Shown here piece after piece: positions 35,909 to 44,074 of a stretch of DNA of 64,000 nucleotides; within the stretch, counting starts at the first letter, position 1, and the number at the start of each line of letters is the position of its first letter. The translations under genes were made by a program, and so were the position numbers. Under the pieces are notes generated by a model. The model did not search any database, had not been told where the DNA came from, and was given only the letters and a program-made list of their open reading frames with translations. This DNA is from Heliopora coerulea. Taxonomy: Eukaryota > Cnidaria > Anthozoa > Scleralcyonacea > Helioporidae. The stretch lies in assembly GCA_030142905.1 (NCBI GenBank), contig JASJOG010000473.1, forward strand, positions 62,001 to 126,000, in the 5' to 3' direction.

Positions 35909-37094
35909 TTAAAATCCACAAGTTTTTGCAAGAAAAGTTATTCCTTTTGCCCCCCATGCTAATATTGACCCAATTAGATTTAAAACTGATGAAATCAATG
36001 CTCCAAAATTTTTACCAATATTTGCAATTGCTTTTCCCAAATTTCCAACTGCTTTTGCACCAGATTTCAAAGCATTTCTTGCACCAATAATGATTGTTGT
36101 TAAAATTCCTGCAACAGAAATTGAAACTGCTGACAGACCCAAAAGATTTTCTTTTGCCCATTTTTTAAATTTTTCAAATCTCCCCATATCAGATTCTTCA
36201 ATTTCTTGTTGAATTATGGAAATTGTTTCTTCTTCTTCAGGTCTTGTATCATTTTCTAATCGCAACTTGTCAGCTACCAATCTTGTTTTTTCAGCATCTT
36301 TATACCATTTTTCCTTTCCTTCATCAGTTTCAAGTAAAGCTTTTTTGTCTCCAGTGATCAGCTTGTATATCAAGAAAATCAATCTTTTCTTTTGCTGTTT
36401 CTCCTTTAGGATTTAAAACTCTATTTAATTCTCTCACATCCTGACTACTCATTTCTGTTTCTTTCATGTTTTCTTGAATATCTTCAATACTATTATTTAA
36501 TCTTTCAATGGAATTTTGTTTGATTTCGTCTTTGAAAAAATTTCTTTCAAAAGGATCCCATTCATAGTCATCCCAATCCATTTCTTTGTCAATAATGCTA
36601 TCAAGGGTTTTTTCATATTCCAAGGTTGATTTCTTCAAAGCATCAACAAACCTATCAACATAATTTATATTTTTTCTAGTATATAATTCAGCCTCATCAT
36701 TTTGATTAACATTACCAATTTGCTTTCCTTCGAAATAGATTGTAACTTTTCCTTTTTCTTTTTTAACAAATTCAGTGTTATCTAACAACAGGCTTGAATT
36801 TTCTCCATTTTTCTTTGCAAGAGAAGGATCAAATATTTTTCTGAAAAATTTTTTTTTATCCTCAGTCAATGATTTTTTCATTCCTTTTGCATCTTTTTTA
36901 ACATCAGGAATATCAACCATGTTGAATTTCATTTTTGGAGATCCTTCATCAAAGTTTTCAGGATAATCTCTAATATCCCAAGGATCGTCGTCACTAAACT
37001 TTGTTTCTGCTTCTTGATATTCTTCTTCTTCTTCTTCCTCCTCTCTCAAATTTTTATTTCGCATTTCAATGTCATCAAATCCACCTTCTGCCAT
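35909..37094 (-). pseudogene. Polinton acidic/membrane-active protein, frameshifted
   Basis: Frame 36330-37094 (254 aa) begins MAEGGFDDIEMRNKNLRE with a long glutamate run, then a charged body. Frame 35909-36382 continues with helical charged sequence and a C-terminal hydrophobic, glycine- and alanine-rich part (LSAVSISVAGILTTIIIGAR, GAKAVGNLGKAIANIGKNFG). The change of frame falls in six T at 36341-36346. Together they would be near 400 residues. The amphipathic C-terminus recalls membrane-lytic internal virion proteins, but that is inference. Located between capsid and integrase on the same strand; start motif TATAAAATAAATG. Confidence 0.7.
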
Positions 37095-37121
37095 TTATTT
37101 TATATGATTTTTTTTATTTTT

Positions 37122-38082
37122 CTAAAACAGCAGATAATTCTTCTTCATAAAATTTTCCAAGGATTTCTTTTCTCCTTCCAAATCTTTCAACTCATACATG
37201 TTTGGATCTCCAGCAAACACTTTTTCAACTTGGAAAATTTCTTCTGTGAAATTTGCTTCATATCCTTTAGCAAAGACATTTTTATATTTTGAAATTCTAA
37301 CATGGTCTCCAATTTTGAATTTTGGAGAAGGAATTTCACCCACAGGTTGACCAAAAAGTCTCACCCAGACTTGATTCTTATTTGATTCATTTACATCTGC
37401 AGGTTTCATTCCAATCACACTATGTTTTGTTGTGTTATAATTATTAACAAGGTCATCCAAGACATCTATCCATTTGTTGGTATCTTTTGCGTGAAAATAT
37501 TTCCACATGCTTGTTTTAAGCGTCTTATTAAATCTTTCTACAATTGCTGCTTTCCTCTCTGAATAGGTTGTAAAATATTCTACACCGTTGTTTTTCAAGA
37601 GTGTTTTAACTCCAACATTGTGAAATTATTTTCCGTCGTCAAATTGAGTAAATTTTGGCAATTTTCCGAATCTTGTTTTAAATTTTTCCAACAATTCCTC
37701 TACACCCTTTGTCATATTTTTTGTATCTTTTCTGTAAACAGGAATAGCAAATGAAAATCTTGATAAAATTTCAACAGCTGTTAGGATCCAATAATAACGT
37801 TTGTTTTTATTTTTATATTTTTTCATATCAACCAAATCCATTTGCAACTGGTCACCCAAATCTCTTACAAATGTTTTTCTAAATTTATGTTTCCTAACAA
37901 GTGGTTTAAACATGGTAAAAGTATCTTGTGTTTTTAACCATTCTCCACCTTTTTTTTCGTGAAACTTTCAAACCTTCTTCTTTTGCTTTTTGATAAAGTC
38001 TTTCCGCAGATTGATAACCTGTTTCTGGATTGTAATAAATGTCTCTTAATTCCTGCTCTACAACAAATTCTTTATCTTTCAT
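37122..38082 (-). pseudogene. Retroviral-like integrase of Polinton, broken
   Basis: N-terminal part, from the ATG at 38080-38082: ELRDIYYNPETGYQSAERLY, then a frame change in eight T at 37950-37957. Core: LGDQLQMDLVDMKKY (first D), FTQFDDGK (second D), a premature TAA at 37626-37628, then the same frame resumes with YFTTYSERKAAIVERFNKTLK (third residue E). C-terminus: FKIGDHVRISKYKNVFAKGY, a chromo/SH3-like fold. It would join element ends to host DNA, giving the 6-bp duplication seen. One stop and one frameshift disable it. Confidence 0.92.
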
Positions 38083-38103
38083 TTATTTTTATTAAAATAA
38101 ATA

Positions 38104-39559
38104 ATGAATTCAACTGAAGAATATGAAAGAAAGTATTATGGAAAAAATTATGATTATGTTATGAAAAATATTAAAGAAGATATTGAATTGGAGAAAAAAT
38201 ATTTTTAAAAAAAATATCCATATGCAGACATGTCAAGGTTTACCTTTGAAGCTGATTTTGATAAAAATGCTGTTTTTCAAGGTTATCATGTTTGGTTTAA
38301 AAATAATACAAATTCAGATACATTTTAAAATGATCCAAATATGACAAAATATTTAACAATAAATAAACCAAAACCAAACTTTCCAAAAATTTGGAAACTT
38401 GGAGGAAGTATACAAGAATTACCAAAAGGTAAAAGACATGTTGGTTATACAGGAAAAACATATTATTGGGATAATTGTCCAACAGAATATGTCTTAAATT
38501 ATCCTATAAATCAGTTTAGGATTTATGTAAACAATAAAGATTATTTTCAAAGCAATTTACCTGGATTAAATATAACTACAGATGATAATGCAAAATGGTC
38601 TCTAAATGAGTCATATTTTCAAAGCATTATAGGTGTCTGGATTGCAACTTATGCATGTGGAATTTCAATACAACATTTATTATTTTCTCCAGACATCCCA
38701 CCTCAAATCACATCATTTATGAGATTTCATTTATATTTTACAGTTAGAAGAATTATGTGGCAATTGAGAAAAGGTGATTATAAAATCTTTTATAAATTTA
38801 ATGCAGGTTTTTTAAAAGATCACTATCCAAAGTATACATATCAAGAAATTTTACATATCAAAAATGAACATTTAGGTCAAGACGTTGTTGGAGTAAGACC
38901 ATGGTCAAATCCAAGACACACAAAATGATTATAAAAAATTCATTCCAAAAATTTCAGATGGGTTAATAAAACAAGGAAGTGGGTTGCTAAATCAAAACAT
39001 TGAAGCATATCTTTATGCAATTTTAGGAAGTCAAGCTAGAACTAGACAAAGTATTGTATCAAATAGAGCATCAGCATTGGAAACTCAAAAAGTTTTTAGA
39101 AAAATTTTTGAAGATTCTATTATAAATTATGATACAGCAACATGGATCAATAATATGAATAAAGCAATTTCATCAACCAATGTGGTTTTAAATACAGCAA
39201 TTTCACCTACTTTGTGGCTGATTCCTTCATCTTTAATTATTTTAAAAGATCCAATTGATGGTTACAATAATAAACTAAAAGTTTCATCAGAAAATATGGT
39301 TTTTGGAATTAATAAAAATTTAAATTATTATGGAAAAACACCCTCATCTCCTGTGAAAAAACAATACAATTTGGAGTTGAAAAAATTAGAAAAATTGGGT
39401 GATCAAAAAGAATCTAAAGTAGACCAAAAAGATGACAAAAACCCTGTGAAACCAAATGAAACTAAAAATATTACCAAAACATCCACATCTAAAGAAAATT
39501 TCATCATTTTATCTTTATCGATGGTCGGTGTAATTTTAATTTCAAAATATTTATTATAA
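38104..39559 (+). pseudogene. Polinton large unknown protein, broken
   Basis: An open stretch starting at the ATG at 38104, diverging from integrase with 21 bases between. In-frame TAA codons occur at 38206-38208 and 38326-38328; after 38925 the frame shifts and continues to 39559. It would encode about 480 residues: a tyrosine- and lysine-rich N-terminus, a middle with several aromatic hydrophobic patches (GVWIATYACGISIQHLL), the segment LYAILGSQARTRQSIVSNRA, and a C-terminal membrane segment (FIILSLSMVGVILISKYLL). I do not recognise the family. Position next to the penton gene suggests a virion component. Confidence 0.65.
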
Positions 39560-39567
39560 AATAAATG
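39555..39567 (+). promoter_or_regulatory. Late-class motif TATAAAATAAATG (penton gene start)
   Basis: The motif runs into the start codon. Equivalents on the minus strand are at 33913-33926 and 37092-37104, and looser forms occur at 38080-38094, 40235-40244, 42243-42254 and 42612-42625, all directly at gene starts. Confidence 0.6.
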
Positions 39568-40245
39568 GCAATATCTTTAAAAATCTACATACCAAAAAAT
39601 GAAAATTTTGGAAAAACAATCACACTTGATGATCCAATCATATTAAACAGTTGCTCAGAGATGCTTGTAAAATCTATAAGTATTTTTTGGAATTATGATA
39701 ATTTGAATGAAATTTATTATTATACTTATGGCACGCAAGGTGCAAATACAAAAATTAATTTCAAAGATGGATATTATGCATTTAATATTTTAAAAACTGA
39801 ATTTGAAAATGTTGGGAATATAGAATTGGAGCAAGTGGATCATTCTGGAAAATGTAAAATCAAATCCGATAAAGAATTAAATTTACAAACATTTGGACCC
39901 ATTATAGGATTTCCAGAGAATAAAGTCATATCTCCAAATACATTGACAGAAAGTGACAGTGTAGCTAATATCAACAATAATTTGGAATATGTAAACATAA
40001 GTTGTAACATGATTGATAAAAGTAAAAATTTTGTAAATGGGAAAAGAAGTGACATTCTTATACAAATTCCAATAACAACACACCAAATACTAAAAGGCAG
40101 TGTTTCTAGAATTTATCCTCCCTCTGAAGAAACAAAAGGAATTAAATTATCAAATGGAATTTATAATGAAATAAAATTCAAAGTGGAAGGAAATAATTCT
40201 TTTTCTATAGGAAATTTTTTATTAGAAATAGTTATTAATAAATGA
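39565..40245 (+). CDS. Minor capsid protein, penton-like (single jelly-roll)
   Basis: 226 residues, intact. Beta-rich throughout: KSISIFWNYDNLNEI, INFKDGYYAFNILKTEFENV, KCKIKSDKELNLQTFGPIIG, VNISCNMIDKSKNF, SDILIQIPITTHQI, and a closing NEIKFKVEGNNSFSIGNFLLE. This organisation fits the penton proteins that close the five-fold vertices in Polinton-type capsids. The assignment rests on pattern and context rather than a search. Start follows TATAAAATAA; its end overlaps the fibre gene start by 4 bases (ATGA), implying joint expression or very tight packing. Confidence 0.75.
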   Translation: MAISLKIYIPKNENFGKTITLDDPIILNSCSEMLVKSISIFWNYDNLNEIYYYTYGTQGANTKINFKDGYYAFNILKTEFENVGNIELEQVDHSGKCKIKSDKELNLQTFGPIIGFPENKVISPNTLTESDSVANINNNLEYVNISCNMIDKSKNFVNGKRSDILIQIPITTHQILKGSVSRIYPPSEETKGIKLSNGIYNEIKFKVEGNNSFSIGNFLLEIVINK

Positions 40246-42186
40246 GTTTCTTCTATGGCTATCAAAGTAAGCATGAATCTTTAAAATCTGATATGACAGG
40301 AAAACTTTCCACTGCAGGTGGTGAAATGAAAGGAGATATTAATATGGGATCAAATCATATAATAACATCAGTTGATCCATCACAAAATTCACATTTGGCA
40401 AGAAACAAATATGTGGATGATTTAGTGACAGGGCATACAGGGTCAAATTATCTACCAAAAACAGGGGGTGTAGTGACTGGAAATATTATAATGGGAAATA
40501 ACAAAATTACAACAACTAAGAATCCTGTGAGTGATAAAGACCTTTGTAGGAAGAAATATGTAGATGACCAAGATTCTAGAAAATTATCAGTAACAGGAGG
40601 AACAATGTCTGGAAATATTGTAATGGGAAATAATAAAATTGAAACAACTTCAGATCCCGCAGGTGATAAAGACCTTTCCCGTAAAAAATATGTGGATGAC
40701 CAAGATTCTAGAAAATTATCTTTGACAGGTAGAACAATGACTGGAAACTTGAATATGGGATCAAATAAAGTCTTATCAAGTGCAACACCTTCAAATAACA
40801 ATGATCTCACAACAAAATCATATGTGGACGGAAACTTTATGAAAATAGAAAAAGTCACATGGTTGGGTGTTGAAAGAAGTAAAATTAAAACAGATATTTA
40901 CACACAGAATTATCAAGTTTTAACCTCAAAAGATCCAGACTATAAAGATGCTCTTTCAAGAAAAAAATATGTGGATGATAGAGATAACACCAGATTACCT
41001 TTATCAGGAGGAACAATGACAGGAGATATCACAATTGGGAATAATAAAATTATCACAACTTCAGATCCAAACAGCGACAATTCACTCACAAGAAAAAAAT
41101 ATGTAGATGATCAAGATGATACAAAATTGTCTTTATCTGGAGGAACAATGACTGGTGATATAACAATTGGAAATAATAAAATTATTTCTTCAACAAATCC
41201 CACACTTCAAACACATTTGAAGAGAAAAAAATATGTTGATACAAAATTATCAAAAACAGGTGGAACAATGACTGGAGATTTGGATATGGGAAATCATCAT
41301 ATTCTTCATGCAGCAAATTATGTCCCATCTTCTGATCATCATGTTGTGACTAAAAACTATGTGACAAATTTTTCATTGGCAAATAAGGTTGCAAATATTT
41401 ATAATTTGCAAATGGATGATGAAGGAATATTTAATGTTACGGATGATGTGAATTCTATAGAATATACTGGAAGCAATAAAAAGGTTAAAAAATTTTTGAA
41501 TTTGTCAAGAAAAAAAGATTGGGAGTTTACACAAACTGACACAAACAAACAACCATTCTTCAAAAAGTCTACAATTAATAATAATTTTTATTGTATTCAA
41601 TATCCTGGTAGTGATACCAATAATTTACATTTGAAAACTTCACAAGACATTTTAAGTAATCAACACTTGAATTTTTATTTTGTTTATGGTTTCAAATCAT
41701 TAAATTCATCTCACAATGAAGTTTCATTGTTTAAAATTACATCCAACGAAACAACAAGTCAACCACTTCCCTTTGATTTTGGTGTTTCTTATCGAAATTT
41801 ATTGTTATATTTAACAAACTCATCTTGAAACACAGTTCCAAATAGTAATTGGGAATTGAAAGCAAATGCAACAGAAATCAACAAATTGATATGTCTTTCT
41901 TCACATTGGGATCAAAATAACATCAGTGGTGTTAAAAAAAGTAATTTATATGTGAATGGAAAAGAAATTTTCTTTCCATACAAGTAGTAAATTATCTCAC
42001 AATGCAAATACGAAATTTTATCTTGGATCAAAAAATAAAGACCATGGGAAAATGGATGGGGAAATATTATATGTATATGTTTCAACAAGAAAAATTAAAT
42101 ATCCAGAAATTGTGTTAAACCATTATCTCCTCTGCAAAAAATTTGAGGTTGACTTTGATAAAGATGAGGTTATAAAATATATTTGA
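40242..42186 (+). pseudogene. Fibre/spike protein: phage-tail-fibre-like repeats plus lectin-like domain
   Basis: Open for 528 codons, then TGA at 41826-41828, then the same frame for about 50 codons, and a frameshift near 41980 to the end at 42184-42186. Residues about 20-380 hold eight repeats of roughly 43 residues with the core LSGGTMTGDITIGNNKI and the closing RKKYVDDQD, closely like the GGTMTG repeats of phage tail fibres. The fourth repeat is followed by a divergent unit. The C-terminal 250 residues have concanavalin/laminin-G-like features (LNFYFVYGFKSLNSS, ICLSSHWDQNN, SNLYVNGKEIFF, KMDGEILYVYVS), suggesting a sugar- or receptor-binding head. Role as a host-binding fibre is inference. 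Confidence 0.8.
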
Positions 42187-42251
42187 ACTGGAATAGATTT
42201 GAATAGAATTTGAATAAACTTGTGTTTTTTCAAATATTTTTCCTCTAATAA

Positions 42252-42599
42252 ATGAGTGGAGAAGAGGGAAAAATAACTTCGATAGAAAAATCTGTTAAAA
42301 TCAAAGATCCAAAACGAGTGGAATTGGGAAAAAGACTTGCAAAAATTTCAAGAAAAGCAAAAGAAAGAAAAGAAAAACAAAAATTAGTTGCATATTTGGA
42401 TACAAAACATTTTATATGAGTTGCTAGTCTTGTTGTAACATCGATTGGATTATATTTTACTTTCAAACAATATAAAAGAAGAGAAGAAGAAAATCAGGTT
42501 GCAAGTGTAAAAAAAGAAGAAGAAGAAAACGGAGAAATCAATCAATCTGTTTCAAGTGCGAAAAAAGATAAAACCAAAAGATGTTTGGAAAATCTTTAA
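42252..42599 (+). pseudogene. Polinton small membrane protein with internal stop
   Basis: 115 codons with one in-frame TGA at 42417-42419. The N-terminus is highly basic (GKRLAKISRKAKERKEKQK), then a membrane segment VASLVVTSIGLYFTF, then an acidic and lysine-rich tail. No family recognised. Start follows CTAATAAATG. A tryptophan-to-stop change is the simplest explanation for the TGA. Confidence 0.6.
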
Positions 42600-42622
42600 A
42601 AAAAAAAAACATATATAAATAA

Positions 42623-42859
42623 ATGAGTGAAATGAATAGAAAAGAAATAATGAATGAATTGTTTGATTCCACTTTAATCACAATGGGAGCTGTTGGTGTT
42701 GGAATGGTTACAAGAAAAGCAATTGGTGATGGTTTGTCAACTCCAGCATCTTTAATGACAACTTTGAAACTTGCAGCAGCTGTTGGATTGTCTACACTTG
42801 GAATTAAATATATGCAAGATAAAAAATGGATTCCATCAGACCCTTTTAAAAATTCATAA
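42623..42859 (+). CDS. Polinton small membrane protein, 78 aa
   Basis: Intact. Two weakly hydrophobic helices (TLITMGAVGVGMVTRKAIG and LKLAAAVGLSTLGIKYM). The start is set by TATATAAATAAATG at 42612-42625. No known family; a virion membrane or assembly role is a guess. Confidence 0.65.
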   Translation: MSEMNRKEIMNELFDSTLITMGAVGVGMVTRKAIGDGLSTPASLMTTLKLAAAVGLSTLGIKYMQDKKWIPSDPFKNS

Positions 42860-42866
42860 ATAAAAG

Positions 42867-43298
42867 ATGGAAACTGTTGTTGGAGGATTATTTAATGCTG
42901 TTGCATTTGCAGGAGCAGGATTTTTATTCTCAAAGTTAAATCACTCTGGTTATGAAAAAGAAATAAAAAGACATAATGAAGCAATGGAAAAACTTACAAA
43001 AGACAAAGAAATATGGATGGAAAAACAAATGGAAAGAAAACAAGAAATTGAAAAACTAAGACAACAACTCTCTGATGTAAATGCAGACATTAATAGAACA
43101 AACAAGTCTTTTGAAAATCTTGCTAAAATAAATTATCGTATGAAAAATTTACAAAATGAATATAAGGAGGGAGTGGAAGAGGAACCGAAATTGGAAAATT
43201 ATTATACTCCGTCAAATGAGATGAAAGAATATCAAAGTGTTTTTTTCCTTCTAATTGGAATCACTGGAGGTTATTTATCACATAAATTTCTTAGATAA
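42867..43298 (+). CDS. Polinton coiled-coil protein with terminal membrane segments, 143 aa
   Basis: Intact. Hydrophobic N-terminus (VVGGLFNAVAFAGAGFLFS), a coiled coil from about residue 30 to 95 (EKLTKDKEIWMEKQMERKQE), and a C-terminal hydrophobic segment (QSVFFLLIGITGGYLSHKF). Its last 28 bases overlap the convergent nuclease gene. The sequence before the ATG, AATAAAAG, is like that of the replication genes. Family unknown. Confidence 0.65.
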   Translation: METVVGGLFNAVAFAGAGFLFSKLNHSGYEKEIKRHNEAMEKLTKDKEIWMEKQMERKQEIEKLRQQLSDVNADINRTNKSFENLAKINYRMKNLQNEYKEGVEEEPKLENYYTPSNEMKEYQSVFFLLIGITGGYLSHKFLR

Positions 43299-43620
43299 TA
43301 AATAATCTCTCTTCTACATTCATAATAATCATTTGTAACAAAAGTTTTCCATCCAATTTTTCTTAATTCTTCTAAATAAATTTTTTGTTTCTCAGATAAC
43401 ACTCCATAACCTCTTGGATTTTTAAATTCTATTGCTAGACCTTTCCATGGCCCAGAATGATTAAAAATTAATAAATCTGGTTTTCCTTCTGTATATCCTT
43501 TCTCCCAAGCATCAATTCTTTTCTCTGAATTAGTCTGTAATTCACCTAATCCAGCATCAATAAGCAAATTTGGATAATTTGCTCTTATGTATTTTACAAT
43601 TCCTTTTTTCTTGTAGACAT
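43271..43620 (-). pseudogene. VRR-NUC type nuclease, start frameshifted
   Basis: The 98-residue open part (43271-43567) has LIDAGLGELQTN, KGYTEGKPDLLIF with the catalytic aspartate, and LAIEFKNPRGYGVLSEKQ with the E-x-K pair, the PD-(D/E)XK signature of VRR-NUC proteins. Upstream codons (KGIVKYIRANYPN) belong to the same protein but the only ATG (43618-43620) is one base out of phase, at six T at 43604-43609. VRR-NUC enzymes cut branched DNA; a role in resolving replication intermediates fits its place beside the polymerase. It shares a bidirectional promoter-like region with the next gene. Confidence 0.75.
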
Positions 43621-43681
43621 ATTCTTTTATTATAGTATGTTTTTTAAAAAAATATTATATAATAAAAGATAAAAACTTATA
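43621..43681. promoter_or_regulatory. Symmetrical bidirectional promoter-like region
   Basis: The region between two divergent genes is a near inverted repeat: TTCTTTTATTATAGTATG on one side and TTATATAATAAAAGAT on the other, around a T-run/A-run centre. Reading outward, each gene is preceded by TATAATAAAAGA. The same block recurs before the polymerase. Confidence 0.65.
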
Positions 43682-43995
43682 ATGAATTAATAGAAATTGC
43701 AAAACAGAAAAAAGTTAAACATTATAGAAGATATAAACATGAATTGGATAAAATTTTTGAATTTGAAAAAAAAGATCCAACTGGATCCTATGAAAAATAT
43801 TGTAAAGAAAAAATGAAACCAACTCCAGTTATAGCAAAAAATTCAAAAGGAGAAAAAATTGAATTTAAAAGTCTTTATGCTTCATCAAAATATTTTAATA
43901 CTTGGCCGGCAACTATTAAATGGAGAATCTTAGAAGAAAAGAAATTAAAATTGGATAATGGAGACATTTGGTCATTTTCTTACATCAAATCATAA
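43682..43995 (+). pseudogene. NUMOD1-like DNA-binding protein
   Basis: The open frame reaches from about 43690 to 43995; the only nearby ATG (43682) is out of phase, so the start is damaged. The N-terminus is basic (KQKKVKHYRRYKHE). The C-terminal part TPVIAKNSKGEKIEFKSLYA, SSKYFNTWPATIKWRI and KLDNGDIWSFSYI resembles NUMOD1 and related DNA-binding repeats of homing endonucleases. No nuclease domain is attached. It could regulate or guide the replication machinery; this is inference. Confidence 0.5.
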
Positions 43996-44040
43996 AATTG
44001 ATTTTTTTTTAAAAAACCTCAGAAGAAAGTGATATGAATT

Positions 44041-44074
44041 TTTTTAAAAAAAAATATACTATAATAAAAGAAGC
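44041..44074 (+). promoter_or_regulatory. Early-class motif before DNA polymerase
   Basis: TTTTT, an A-run, then TATACTATAATAAAAGAA ending two bases before the ATG at 44075. It matches the block before the nuclease gene in the opposite orientation (43622-43636) at 15 of 15 bases from ACTATAATAAAAGAA. Confidence 0.65.

Noticed and set aside
40448..40858. Minus-strand 136-codon frame opposite the fibre gene
   Set aside because: It is an antisense shadow of the repeated fibre sequence; periodic composition explains the open frame.
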